NCBI RefSeq assembly: GCF_003633685.1
Contig: NZ_RBKT01000001.1
Location: forward strand, 4,092,001 to 4,156,000
DNA from: Micromonospora pisi
Lineage (GTDB): Bacteria; Actinomycetota; Actinomycetes; Mycobacteriales; Micromonosporaceae
Direction: 5' to 3'
DNA length: 64,000 bases
Within the stretch, counting starts at the first letter, position 1. Each line of letters begins with the position of its first letter. Both the position numbers and the translations under genes were made by a program. This document shows positions 8,951 through 17,169 of the stretch, one piece after another. The notes beneath the pieces were generated by a model that worked only from the letters and a program-made list of their open reading frames with translations, had not been told where the DNA came from and did no database searches.

Positions 8951-8977
8951 GCGTTAACAAGGGGCCCTTCCTTTCAC
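8951..8977. repeat. Right arm of the dispersed palindromic repeat
   Basis: Exact reverse complement of 7617-7643. Its outer end overlaps the pxpA stop codon (TCA on the plus strand at 8974-8976), so the hairpin began at the very end of that gene. Confidence 0.85.
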
Positions 8978-9801
8978 GCGAACGGAGTGAGAGTGACCCC
9001 GGCGGCGAGGAGGGCGGCCCGCACCTGGCGGGCCATCGTGACCGCGCCCGGGGTGTCGCCGTGCAGGCAGATCGACTCCACCGGGCACGGTACGACGGTG
9101 CCGTCCACCGCCACCACGGCCTTTTCCACAGCCATCCGTACGGCCCGTTCGACCACCTGGGCGGCGGCGGTGACCAGGGCGCCGGAGGCGGTACGCGGAA
9201 CCAGCGTCCCGTCCGCCTGGTACCCCCGGTCGGCGAAGCCCTCGGCGACCGGGCGGAGCCCGGCTTCGCGGGCCAGCTCGGCGAGCATGGAACCGGGCAG
9301 GCAGAGTACGGGCAGCGTGGCGTCGTACTCGGAGACGGCGGCGACCACAGCGGCCGCCTGGGTGTGGTCGACCGTGGCGACGTTGTAGAGCGCCCCGTGC
9401 GGTTTTACGTACCGCAGCCTGGTGCCGGCGACCCGGCAGAACGCGTCGAGCGCGCCGAGCTGGTAGATCACCTCGTCGCGGAGTTCGGCGAAGGCGTAGT
9501 CGATCCGCCGCCGGCCGAAGCCGGCGAGGTCCCGGTAGCCGACCTGGGCGCCGACGGCGACGCCCCGTTCGGCGGCGGCGAGACAGACCCGGCGCATGGT
9601 GGCGGGGTCACCGGCATGGCCGCCGCAGGCGACGTTTGCCGAGGTCACCACGTCGAGCAGGGCCTCGTCGTCGCCGAGTTGCCAGATTGCGAACCCCTCA
9701 CCGAGGTCGGCGTTCAGGTCCACCGAGGAGGCTGACCGGGTGGCGGGCGCCGGGGAGGAGGTCGACCTACGGTCGGGCGATCGGTCCAGCAACGGGTCCA
9801 T
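8974..9801 (-). CDS. pxpA: 5-oxoprolinase subunit A (LamB/YcsF family)
   Basis: 275 residues including a variable N-terminal tail. The family core starts at DLNADLGEGFAIW (about residue 28), followed by ANVACGGHAGDPATMRR, GYRDLAGFGRR and KPHGALYNVA, all hallmarks of the LamB/YcsF fold. With PxpB and PxpC it performs ATP-dependent opening of 5-oxoproline to glutamate in the cytoplasm. It is the third gene of pxpB-pxpC-pxpA and overlaps pxpC by 35 bases. A start closer to DLNADLG is possible. Its stop codon lies inside the palindromic repeat arm. Confidence 0.93.
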   Translation of the reverse strand: MDPLLDRSPDRRSTSSPAPATRSASSVDLNADLGEGFAIWQLGDDEALLDVVTSANVACGGHAGDPATMRRVCLAAAERGVAVGAQVGYRDLAGFGRRRIDYAFAELRDEVIYQLGALDAFCRVAGTRLRYVKPHGALYNVATVDHTQAAAVVAAVSEYDATLPVLCLPGSMLAELAREAGLRPVAEGFADRGYQADGTLVPRTASGALVTAAAQVVERAVRMAVEKAVVAVDGTVVPCPVESICLHGDTPGAVTMARQVRAALLAAGVTLTPFA

Positions 9802-10675
9802 GGAATCGCACGATAGTCCCGGGACGGGCCTGGGCGAGTGGCAGCACGTCGTCGAGGACGGCGATCACCGGGTAGCCGCCGGTGGTCGGATGGTCGGCCA
9901 GGAAGATCAACGGCTGTCCATCGGCGGGCACCTGCACCGCGCCGAGGACCACGCCCTCGCTGGGTAGTTCGCCGGGGACCGCGCGGGGCAGGGCCGCCCC
10001 GGCGAGGCGGGCGCCGACCCGGTTGCTCATCGAACCGATCGTGTACGCCGTGCCGAGCAGTGCGCGTACCGCCTCGGGAGTGAACCAGTCCTGCCGGGGC
10101 CCGAGCCGCACCCGCAGGTCGAGTTCGGCCGGTGGCGGCACGTCGGGCAGGAAGTCCACCGGTGCCGGACCGGCGGTGACCGGTCCGACGGGCAGGGTGT
10201 CGCCGTCTGTGAGGGGCGCCGGTCCGAGCCCGGAGAGGGTGTCGGTGGCGCGGCTGCCGAGCACCGGCTCGACCGTGATCCCGCCGGCGATCGCGAGGTA
10301 GCTGCGTACGCCCTGACGGGCCGGCCCGAGTTCGACGACCGCGCCGGCCGGTACGGCAACCGGCCCGCCGGTGTCCACCGCTCGACCGCCCACCCGCAGT
10401 ACGGCCGGGGCGCCGGTCACCGCGACCGTGCCGGCCCGGTGCAGCCGTACGGTGCAGCCGGTCATCGTGGTCTCCAGCGCGGCGGCGGGCTCGGGGTTGC
10501 CGACCAGTCGGTTCGCGAGTCGCAGCGCGTACGGGTCCATCGCCCCTGAGCGGGGTACGCCGAGGTGTGCCCAGCCTGGTCGGCCGAGATCCTGCACGGT
10601 CGTGAGGCCGCCCGCCCGCAGCACCTCGATCCACTGCGCCTCGTCCCGTCGCGCCGACTCGCGCGGCCCGCTCAC
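9767..10675 (-). CDS. pxpC: 5-oxoprolinase subunit C (biotin-dependent carboxyltransferase-like, KipA family)
   Basis: 302 residues from GTG 10675, which overlaps the pxpB stop as GTGA (translational coupling). Family landmarks are GLTTVQDLGRPGWAHLGVP at the N-terminus, SGAMDPYALRLANRLVGN, and near the end IFLADHPTTGGYPVIAVL. Together with PxpA and PxpB it forms the bacterial 5-oxoprolinase that recycles the damage product pyroglutamate to glutamate. Older annotation would call it allophanate hydrolase subunit 2. Confidence 0.93.
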   Translation of the reverse strand: MSGPRESARRDEAQWIEVLRAGGLTTVQDLGRPGWAHLGVPRSGAMDPYALRLANRLVGNPEPAAALETTMTGCTVRLHRAGTVAVTGAPAVLRVGGRAVDTGGPVAVPAGAVVELGPARQGVRSYLAIAGGITVEPVLGSRATDTLSGLGPAPLTDGDTLPVGPVTAGPAPVDFLPDVPPPAELDLRVRLGPRQDWFTPEAVRALLGTAYTIGSMSNRVGARLAGAALPRAVPGELPSEGVVLGAVQVPADGQPLIFLADHPTTGGYPVIAVLDDVLPLAQARPGTIVRFHGPVAGPIARP

Positions 10676-11283
10676 GCTGGCACCAGCCGGACTCGGGTGC
10701 CGGGTACGAGCCGGGCGGGCGGGTCGCGGTGTACGTCGAAGAGCCGCATCCCGGTCCGGCCGACCAGCCGCCAACCGCCTGGTGACGCGCTCGGGTAGAT
10801 CCCGGCGTACGGCCCGGCGAGGGCGACCGCCCCGGCCGGTACGCGGGGCCTGGGACTGGGCAGCCGGGGCACCGCCCAGCCGTCGGGGAATCCGTCCAGG
10901 TAGGCGAATCCGGGGGCGAAGCCACAGAAGGCGACCCGCAGTTCGGTGCCGCTGATCCGGGCCACCGCCGTGTCGACGTCAACCTGCCAGAGTTCCGCCA
11001 CGGCGGACAGGTCCTCGCCGTCGTACACGGTGGGTACCTCCAGGTAGTCGCCGTCCCGGGAGTCGGCGGCCGGTCGCGGTGTCCAGCCGGCCACCAGTTC
11101 GGCCGCCTCGCCCGCGTCGGGTACGCCGTCGACCAGCACCGTACGGGCGGCCGGCACGATGTCGACGGCGACCAGTTCGCCGGCCTCCCGCCGCCGCCAC
11201 AGTTCGGCCCGCCAGGTCTCCACCTCGGCGCTGTCCGCGCATTCGAGGAGCAGTGCGCGGGCGCCGACCGGTCGGATCCACAT
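10672..11283 (-). CDS. pxpB: 5-oxoprolinase subunit B (KipI family)
   Basis: 203 residues, family-typical length. It carries the KipI/AHS1 signature VAFCGFAPGFAYLDG followed by LPSPRPRVPAGAVALAGPYAGIYP and PGGWRLVGRT. It is the first gene of the pxpBCA operon and is divergent from trhA across a 101-bp intergenic region containing palindromes. It forms the 5-oxoprolinase complex with PxpC and PxpA. Confidence 0.93.
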   Translation of the reverse strand: MWIRPVGARALLLECADSAEVETWRAELWRRREAGELVAVDIVPAARTVLVDGVPDAGEAAELVAGWTPRPAADSRDGDYLEVPTVYDGEDLSAVAELWQVDVDTAVARISGTELRVAFCGFAPGFAYLDGFPDGWAVPRLPSPRPRVPAGAVALAGPYAGIYPSASPGGWRLVGRTGMRLFDVHRDPPARLVPGTRVRLVPA

Positions 11284-11353
11284 CCGGCTATTTTGCCCGA
11301 GGGGTACGGCCGGCGGGGACCAGCGACTCGGAAGTGACCCGATCCACTACTCA

Positions 11354-11374
11354 TAGGTAACCTACGCTGTCGTA
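11354..11374. promoter_or_regulatory. Overlapping palindromes in the trhA promoter region
   Basis: TAGGTAACCTA (11354-11364) is a perfect 11-base palindrome and CTACGctgtCGTAG (11362-11374, counting arms) overlaps it, ending about 10 bases before the trhA GTG. The spacing fits a repressor operator at or near the transcription start. TetR-type operators of this general look are common in actinobacteria; the regulator is not identified here. Confidence 0.45.
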
Positions 11375-11384
11375 GCCTGGTGCG

Positions 11385-12062
11385 GTGACCACCTCGGCCT
11401 CGCCCCGGATCAAACCGGTCGACATCGGCAAGCCCCGAATGCGGGGTTGGCTGCACACCTACGCGTTCTTCGTCGCGCTCGCCTGCGGCGTCGTACTCTG
11501 CTGGCTCGCCGCCACCCGCCCCGGGTGGGCACCGCTGGTGAGCTGCGCCATCTACAGCGTCACCGTCTGTGGGCTCTTCGGCACCAGCGCGCTCTACCAC
11601 CGTCGTGTGTGGACGGAACGCGGTTTCCAGGTCATGCGACGACTCGACCATTCGATGATCTTCGTCTTCATCGCCGGCACGTACACGCCCTTCTGCGTAC
11701 TGCTGCTGCCGACCCGGAGCGCGACCATCCTGCTCTCGATCGTCTGGGCGGGTGCGCTGGCCGGGGTGGCGGTCAAGCTGGTCTGGCCGCACGCGCCACG
11801 CTGGGTCTCCGCCCCGCTCTACCTCGGCCTCGGCTGGGTCGCCGTGGCGGTGCTGCCCGACATCCTGCGGTACGGCGGAGTCACCGCGCTGGTGCTGATG
11901 CTCGCGGGCGGGGTGGCGTACAGCGTGGGTGCCGTCTTCTACGCGCTCCGCCGACCGAATCCGTGGCCCACCGTCTTCGGTCACCACGAGTTCTTCCATG
12001 CCTGCACGCTGATCGCGGCGATCTGCCACCACGTCGCGATCTACTTCGCCCTCTTCGCCTGA
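11385..12062 (+). CDS. trhA: PAQR / hemolysin III family membrane protein
   Basis: 225 residues, seven predicted membrane spans. The family motifs are present: SALYHRR (second span), LDHSMIFVFIAGTYTPF and, near the C-terminus, FGHHEFFHACTLIAAICHHVA, which supply the Ser/Asp/His metal ligands. TrhA proteins act in the cytoplasmic membrane and have been linked to membrane energetics and fluidity. The GTG start has no clear Shine-Dalgarno sequence, so the message may be leaderless or nearly so. Overlapping palindromes just upstream suggest repression. Confidence 0.9.
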   Translation: MTTSASPRIKPVDIGKPRMRGWLHTYAFFVALACGVVLCWLAATRPGWAPLVSCAIYSVTVCGLFGTSALYHRRVWTERGFQVMRRLDHSMIFVFIAGTYTPFCVLLLPTRSATILLSIVWAGALAGVAVKLVWPHAPRWVSAPLYLGLGWVAVAVLPDILRYGGVTALVLMLAGGVAYSVGAVFYALRRPNPWPTVFGHHEFFHACTLIAAICHHVAIYFALFA

Positions 12063-12171
12063 CCGTCCCGTTCCGGGTTCGACAGGTTGCGGCGACCCGG
12101 TTCGCCGGCCCACATGAGTAACCGGCACGGACCGCGTGGGGGACGGTCCGCGCCGGCTACGAGGGGTGGCT

Positions 12172-12200
12172 CTGGGCCGGATCCTGCCGATCCGACCCAG
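12172..12200. terminator. Bidirectional terminator between trhA and the first DUF6458 gene
   Basis: CTGGGCCGGATC (12172-12183) pairs with GATCCGACCCAG (12189-12200), 12 bp with one mismatch and a 5-base loop, placed between convergent genes. Confidence 0.65.
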
Positions 12201-12210
12201 GGCCCAAAAC

Positions 12211-12486
12211 TCAGACAGGATGTCCCGGGCGCCGCACCTCGCGGTACTCCTCGACCACCTGGTCTTCGCGCACCGTCGGAACGACCCGGGTGTCCTGGAC
12301 CGGGGTTGAGACAACCGTACGTCGCCGGCCGCGCCAGAGCCAGGCGGTCATGACCAGTCCGACCACGCCGGCGAGCATCAGGACCCAGCCGACAACGCTG
12401 AGATCGAGCCAACCGAGCTCGACGTCCACCGCGAACGCGAAGATTGCGCCCATCGCGATGAGGAAGATACTTCCACCGATACCCAC
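12211..12486 (-). CDS. DUF6458-family two-span membrane protein (copy 1)
   Basis: 91 residues from GTG 12486, chosen because AAGGAGG lies 8 bases upstream and because the paralogue at 13427-13696 starts at the same alignment point (GxGSGIFLIAxGAI versus GIGGSIFLIAMGAI). Two membrane spans (about 2-20 and 30-50) are separated by a short loop ending in WLDLS. The polar C-terminal tail ends EEYREVRRPG. The family has no known function. It is convergent with trhA. Confidence 0.85.
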   Translation of the reverse strand: MGIGGSIFLIAMGAIFAFAVDVELGWLDLSVVGWVLMLAGVVGLVMTAWLWRGRRRTVVSTPVQDTRVVPTVREDQVVEEYREVRRPGHPV

Positions 12487-12618
12487 TTTGTCGCCCTCCT
12501 TGGCTATCCGCTGCATTGGTCAGCCGCCGCGGCCACTTTGTGAGGTTGCGGCACAGAAGGACTTACCCACGCGCTTCATCGCCCAATCAGAACTTCCGCG
12601 CACTTCCGGCCCGCCTAA

Positions 12619-12819
12619 GGAGACGCCGGGCCGAAGGGCCGCCTGAGGAGACGCCGGGCCGAAGGGCCGCCTGAGGAGACGCCGGGCCGAAGGGCCGTGA
12701 ACCAGCACAGCTATAAAGGTCATGACGACGACGAGCGGAGCGAGGAGACGCCGGGCCGAAGGGCCGTAAACCAGCACAGCTATAAAGGTCATGACGACGA
12801 CGAGCGGAGCGAGGAGACG
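12619..12819. repeat. Nested tandem repeats upstream of sixA (28-bp and 69-bp units)
   Basis: A 28-base unit starting GGAGACGCCGGGCCGAAG occurs at 12619-12646 and 12647-12674. A 69-base unit that begins with the same 23 bases then occurs twice, at 12675-12743 and 12744-12812, with one difference (TGA versus TAA after GGGCCG). A last partial copy, GGAGACG (12813-12819), supplies the ribosome binding site of sixA. Each 69-base unit contains AGGTCATGACGACG and GAGCGGAGCGAGGAG. Confidence 0.9.
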
Positions 12820-12821
12820 TC

Positions 12822-13355
12822 ATGACCAAGCGTGTGGTGCTGTTGCGGCACGCCAAGGCGGAACGGCCGGCCCGGATCGCGGACTTCGAGCGTCCGCTCA
12901 CCGCCCGGGGGTACGCGGACGCGGGTGCGGCGGGGGCCTGGCTCGCAAACGCGGGTCACCTGCCGTCGGCGGTGATCTGCTCCCCGGCGAAGCGGACCCG
13001 CCAGACATGGCACGGAGTGGCCCTGGGCATGGCCGAGACCCCGGTCGGTAGGGCCGGGGTCGAGGTCCAGGTGGGCGGCGGCCCGGTGGTGAGTTACGAG
13101 CCCGGGGTGTACGACGGTGACGCGTCCGAGCTGCTCGACCTGATCCGAAGGGTCGACCCGGAAATGGGCGTGGTGCTGCTGATCGGCCACAATCCGAGCA
13201 TTTCCGGCCTTTCACAGCTCCTGGACCCGGTACACGCCGATCCGGACGGGCTGCGTACCAGCGGGATCGCCGTGCACCGGCTCTCGGCCGAGAGGTGGAC
13301 GGAAATCGGACCGGGTCGGGCACCGCTCGACGGGGCACACACCGCCCGAAGCTGA
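12822..13355 (+). CDS. SixA-type histidine phosphatase
   Basis: 177 residues. The N-terminal RHAKAE motif carries the nucleophilic histidine; ERPLTARGYADA and LLIGHNPSISGL complete the histidine-phosphatase superfamily signature (the second histidine is in GHNP). The length and motif spacing fit SixA-like phosphohistidine phosphatases, which remove phosphate from His of phosphotransfer domains; the target here is unknown. GAGGAG at 12811-12816 precedes the ATG by 5 bases and is itself part of the tandem repeat array. It is flanked on both sides by oppositely oriented DUF6458 genes. Confidence 0.88.
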   Translation: MTKRVVLLRHAKAERPARIADFERPLTARGYADAGAAGAWLANAGHLPSAVICSPAKRTRQTWHGVALGMAETPVGRAGVEVQVGGGPVVSYEPGVYDGDASELLDLIRRVDPEMGVVLLIGHNPSISGLSQLLDPVHADPDGLRTSGIAVHRLSAERWTEIGPGRAPLDGAHTARS

Positions 13356-13426
13356 CGACCGGACGCCCCGGGGCGGGCAACCACCCTCCGAACAGGTGAG
13401 GTGGGGCGCCGGGACGGTTGCCAGGG

Positions 13427-13696
13427 TCAGGAGGGCGGGGCCTGCGGAGGTGGCGGATCCGGTGGCGGTGGCATCATCGCCGTCGGATGCGACAGCCGGT
13501 TCTCCTCCACGATCAGGGTACGAGCCTTCTTTTTGCTGGTTTGCCAGTACCAGAGTGTGGTCAACAGGACGGCCAGGCCGGCGAGCATGAACACCCAGCC
13601 GACCGCGCGTAGGTCCAGCCACCAGATGTTCGCCCTGATGGCGAACGTCATGATGGCTCCCAGTGCGATCAGAAATATGCCGCTACCGACGCCCAT
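13427..13696 (-). CDS. DUF6458-family two-span membrane protein (copy 2)
   Basis: 89 residues, paralogous to 12211-12486 over the two membrane spans (MGVGSGIFLIALGAI; NIWWLDLRAVGWVFMLAGL). The C-terminal tail is different and ends in a proline-rich segment (MMPPPPDPPPPQAPP). Function unknown. It is convergent with sixA. Confidence 0.85.
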   Translation of the reverse strand: MGVGSGIFLIALGAIMTFAIRANIWWLDLRAVGWVFMLAGLAVLLTTLWYWQTSKKKARTLIVEENRLSHPTAMMPPPPDPPPPQAPPS

Positions 13697-13782
13697 GTGC
13701 GCTGCACTCCCCCTGTGCGATGCTCCTGGGCTAACCTGACAAATCCCAACAAACTACTGGTCGTACCGCCTCCACAATAACG

Positions 13783-13818
13783 CGCTGGCCGACGAGCAGT
13801 CTTGCTCGTCGGCCAGCG
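13783..13818. terminator. Perfect 16-bp terminator hairpin after fadE5
   Basis: CGCTGGCCGACGAGCA (13783-13798) pairs exactly with 13803-13818, loop of 4. It lies 45 bases beyond the fadE5 stop. Confidence 0.85.
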
Positions 13819-13862
13819 TCCGCGCCGGTGCCACCCCTACCGGGTGAGGGCTACCACCCTGT

Positions 13863-15716
13863 TCAGAACGCCTCTTCCGGCAGGTCCATCACGTCAAGGT
13901 TGGTCGATTCGATGATGCGCCGGTCGGCACCGATCCGGGGCAGCACCTCGTGCGCGAAGAACCGGGCCGCGGCGACCTTGCCGGTGTAGAAGGACCTGTC
14001 CGCCTCCGACACCTCGCCGCCGAGGGCCCGCAGGGCCACTTCCGCCTGCCGCTGAAGCAGCCACCCGACGACCAGGTCGCCGACGGCCAGCAGCAACCTG
14101 CGGCTGTTGAGCCCGGCCTTGTAGAGCGCCCGGGGCTCACCCGCCTGTGCCTCACCCAGCCAACCGGTCATCGTGGCGAGGATCGTCTGCACCTCGGTGA
14201 GGGCCCGCCCCAGCGCCAGCCGCTCCTCCTTGAGCTGACCGTTGCCGCCCTCGGCGGTGATGAACTCCTGAATCTCGGAGGCCACCACCATCAGCGCCCG
14301 ACCGTTGTCCCTCACGATCTTCCGGAAGAAGAGGTCGAGACTCTGGATCGCGGTGGTGCCCTCGTACAGGGTGTCGATCTTCGCGTCTCGGACGTACTGC
14401 TCCAGCGGGTAGTCCTGGAGGAAGCCCGAGCCTCCGAAGGTCTGCAGCGACTCGTGTCCGAGCAGTTCGTACGCCCGCTCCGAACCACAGCCCTTGACCA
14501 GTGGGAGCAGCAGGTCGTTGACCCGCTTCGCCTGCTTCACGCCGGCCTCGTCACCGGCGGTCTCGGCGAGCTTCACCTTGTCCTGCCAGCTGGCGGTGTA
14601 GCAGACCAGGGCGCGCAGCCCCTCCGCGTACGACTTCTGGAGCAGCAGCGAGCGACGGACGTCCGGGTGGTGGGTGATGGTGACCCGGGGGGCGTTGCGA
14701 TCGGTGGCGAGCAGGTCGGCACCCTGAGCCCGGTTCTTGGCGTACTCCAGCGCGTTGAGGTAGCCGGTGGAGAGGGTGGCGATCGCCTTGGTGCCGACCA
14801 TCATCCGGGCGTACTCGATGATCAGGAACATCTGCCGGATGCCGTCGTGCACGTCGCCCAGGAGCCAGCCCTTGGCCGGTACGCCGTGCTCGCCGAAGGT
14901 CAGCTCGCAGGTGTTGGAGACCTTGATCCCCATCTTGTGCTCGACGTTGGTGGCGAAGACGCCGTTACGCTCGCCGAGCTCACCGGTCTCCTCGTCGAAA
15001 TGGAACTTCGGCACGACAAAGAGGGAGAGGCCCTTGGTACCCGGACCGCCGACACCCTCGACGCCGACCGGCCGGGCCAGCACATAGTGGACGATGTTGT
15101 CGGTGAGGTCGTGCTCGCCGGAGGTGATGAAGCGCTTGACCCCCTCCAGGTGCCACGAGCCGTCCGGCTGCGGGATCGCCCGGGTCCGGCCGGCGCCGAC
15201 GTCGGAGCCGGCGTCGGGTTCGGTCAGCACCATCGAGGAGCCCCACTGCTTCTCGATGAAGAGCTTGGCCCAGCCGCGCTGCCGCTCGTTGCCCTCGACA
15301 TAGAGGGTGTGCGCGAAGGAGGGGCCGGAGGCGTACATCCAGATCGGCGCGTTCGCACCGAGGATCAGCTCGGCCAGCGACCACCAGAGCGCCCGGGGCG
15401 CGTTGCTGCCGTCAAGCTCGGCCGGGAGGTCCATCCGCCAGAACTCGGAGTCCATCAGGGACTGGTAGGACTTCTTGAAGGCGGCGGGGAGCGGCGCCGT
15501 GTGGGTGGCCGGTTCGAAGACCGGCGGGTTGCGGTCGCCCTCGACGTAGCTCGCGGCGAGATCCTCGCGAGCCAGTCGGCCGACCTCGGCGAGGATGCTG
15601 CGGGCCGTGTCGACGTCGAAATCGGTGTACGGCTCCTGGCCGAATGCCTTATCCGCACCGAAGACCTCGAAGAGGTTGAACTCCAGATCCCGGATGTTGC
15701 TCTTGTAGTGGGTCAT
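13863..15716 (-). CDS. fadE5: Acyl-CoA dehydrogenase, FadE5 type
   Basis: 617 residues from ATG 15716 ([20 protein letters not shown]), closely resembling mycobacterial FadE5 from the first residue. FAD/substrate landmarks include [17 protein letters not shown] and [13 protein letters not shown]. The catalytic glutamate is in [18 protein letters not shown]-terminal extension of about 100 residues is typical for the large 600-residue class. It oxidises acyl-CoA thioesters to enoyl-CoA and passes electrons to ETF. An upstream 16-bp palindrome is shared with the etfD gene at 47936-50128. Chain-length preference is not visible. Confidence 0.93.
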   Translation of the reverse strand: MTHYKSNIRDLEFNLFEVFGADKAFGQEPYTDFDVDTARSILAEVGRLAREDLAASYVEGDRNPPVFEPATHTAPLPAAFKKSYQSLMDSEFWRMDLPAELDGSNAPRALWWSLAELILGANAPIWMYASGPSFAHTLYVEGNERQRGWAKLFIEKQWGSSMVLTEPDAGSDVGAGRTRAIPQPDGSWHLEGVKRFITSGEHDLTDNIVHYVLARPVGVEGVGGPGTKGLSLFVVPKFHFDEETGELGERNGVFATNVEHKMGIKVSNTCELTFGEHGVPAKGWLLGDVHDGIRQMFLIIEYARMMVGTKAIATLSTGYLNALEYAKNRAQGADLLATDRNAPRVTITHHPDVRRSLLLQKSYAEGLRALVCYTASWQDKVKLAETAGDEAGVKQAKRVNDLLLPLVKGCGSERAYELLGHESLQTFGGSGFLQDYPLEQYVRDAKIDTLYEGTTAIQSLDLFFRKIVRDNGRALMVVASEIQEFITAEGGNGQLKEERLALGRALTEVQTILATMTGWLGEAQAGEPRALYKAGLNSRRLLLAVGDLVVGWLLQRQAEVALRALGGEVSEADRSFYTGKVAAARFFAHEVLPRIGADRRIIESTNLDVMDLPEEAF

Positions 15717-15740
15717 GTGCACGGCCCCGCTTCCGAACGT

Positions 15741-15778
15741 GTTACCGACCAGTAACCCCGACTGTATTACCCACGGGT
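15741..15778. promoter_or_regulatory. fadE5 operator and probable -10 region
   Basis: GTTACCGACCAGTAAC (15741-15756) is a palindrome with GTTAC/GTAAC arms, 25 bases before the fadE5 start. A second palindrome, TACCCACGGGTA (about 15768-15779), overlaps TAATAC on the minus strand, a good -10. The first site matches the one upstream of etfD at 14 of 16 positions. A TetR-family repressor of fatty-acid oxidation is the likeliest ligand (inference). Confidence 0.6.
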
Positions 15779-15878
15779 AGGCCCGACAAGTTAATCGCAG
15801 AAGTGACGGCGGACACATTGCCGACAGAGCGCACCGAACCACGCCACGACCCGCCCGGCGGCCGGCGACCAGCCCGGC

Positions 15879-17006
15879 TCAGCCGTCGGAGGCGCCGACT
15901 TCCCAACTCGGTACGGGCACGGTGGTTACCGGACGGGGGCCGGAGTACTCCATCAGCACCAGGGCGATGTCGTCGTCCAGCCGGCCGTGCACCCACTCGA
16001 CCAGCGCGGTCTCCAACGAGGCCAGCCCGTCCGCGACCGTGCCGTGCCCGAGCAACTGCCAGGCCCGGTCCTCGGTCGGGAAGAACTCGCCCTCCCGCCG
16101 CGCCTCGCCGAGCCCATCGGTGAAAAGCAGCAGCCGGTCGCCCGGTTCGAGCCGCTCGACCCGGGGCCGGACCACCGGCATGAAGCCCAGCGGCGGGGCC
16201 GGCGACGGCGGCTCCAGCGGGATCACCTCCCCCCGCCGCAGCAGCAGCGGAGCAGGGTGACCACAGTTGACGATGGTGAGGGTGCCGCCCCGCTCCTCGA
16301 CCAGCGCGGCGGTGACGAAGTCCTCGTCACCGACGCTGCGGGCCACCGCCCGGTCCAGGTCGGCGACGATCGCCCGCAGGTCGGCGCGCTCGTACGCGAC
16401 GTGCCGGTAGGAACCGAGCACGATGCTGGCGAGCCGGACCGCGTCCAGCCCCTTGCCGCGTACGTCACCGATCAGCATCCGTACGCCGTAGGGCGTGTCG
16501 ATCACCTCGTACAGGTCACCGCCGATCTCGGCGGCGGCGGTCGAGGAGATGTAGCGGGCTGCGACGGCGAGCGAGCCGACCTGCGGCCCGAGCGGACGGA
16601 GTACGGCCTGCTGCGCCACGGCCGCCAGCTTCGACAACTCGGCGATCTGCTCGGCCTGCCGCTGACGGACCGCCGCCACCGCCGCCGCGACCCCGATGAA
16701 GAGCGCCACCCCGCCGACGTTGACCACGTTGCCCAGCTCGACGTTCTTGGCGCTCAGGGTGAACGCCGCCCCGATGCCCGTCGCCGCCGCACCCACCCCG
16801 AGCACCACCCGCCAGGAGGCGAACGCGGCGGCGAGGAACGGTGCCGCGACAAGCAGTCCGATATGGTCGGCCCGGCTACCGTCGGCCAGTTCGATCGCGG
16901 AGACGAGTGCGAGCAGCACAAGGGCCGCGCCGAGACCGGCGCGGGAACCAGAACTCAGCGGGCGGCGGCCCGTCGGCAAAAATTGCATGGGTACGCGGAA
17001 CAGCAT
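15879..17006 (-). CDS. Membrane-anchored SpoIIE-type (PP2C) serine phosphatase
   Basis: 375 residues. Residues about 20-125 form several membrane spans without a recognisable sensor domain. A short linker, VRQRQAEQIAELSKLAAVAQ, precedes the phosphatase domain, which has the SpoIIE motifs EIGGDLYEV, LIGDVRGKGLDA, FVTAALVEE, GHPAPLLL, LLLFTDGLGEAR and DDIALVL (metal-binding aspartates). Such proteins dephosphorylate anti-sigma-factor antagonists in partner-switching pathways, but no anti-sigma or antagonist gene lies next to it. ATG 17006 is preferred; ATG 16988 is an alternative and both lack a strong Shine-Dalgarno. Confidence 0.88.
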   Translation of the reverse strand: MLFRVPMQFLPTGRRPLSSGSRAGLGAALVLLALVSAIELADGSRADHIGLLVAAPFLAAAFASWRVVLGVGAAATGIGAAFTLSAKNVELGNVVNVGGVALFIGVAAAVAAVRQRQAEQIAELSKLAAVAQQAVLRPLGPQVGSLAVAARYISSTAAAEIGGDLYEVIDTPYGVRMLIGDVRGKGLDAVRLASIVLGSYRHVAYERADLRAIVADLDRAVARSVGDEDFVTAALVEERGGTLTIVNCGHPAPLLLRRGEVIPLEPPSPAPPLGFMPVVRPRVERLEPGDRLLLFTDGLGEARREGEFFPTEDRAWQLLGHGTVADGLASLETALVEWVHGRLDDDIALVLMEYSGPRPVTTVPVPSWEVGASDG

Positions 17007-17169
17007 GCCTGATCGACGGGCACTGTTGAACGAAGTTGACCCCTCGTCTGAGTGGGTTCTGTCCACCTGGCCGGTGCCGCGCCGGGGTGCCAGCATTACG
17101 CACCGATCAGGGTGCTGGTCAGCACCGTGCGCGGCCGCGCCCGGCCCGCTTCCTCGCCGCCCGCTCCGG

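Noticed and set aside
12619-12819. CRISPR-like array
   Set aside because: Units are directly adjacent without unique spacers and there are no cas genes, so this is a plain tandem repeat.
12520-12901. Minus-strand frames with repeated FIAVLVxGPSARRLL units
   Set aside because: The repetition is the DNA tandem repeat read on the wrong strand; no start signal and it overlaps sixA.
13950-15755. 601-codon open frame antisense to fadE5
   Set aside because: Residue composition is that of a complementary-strand shadow (Gly/Arg/Leu/Val/Asp runs, no domain), and fadE5 matches a known family over its full length.
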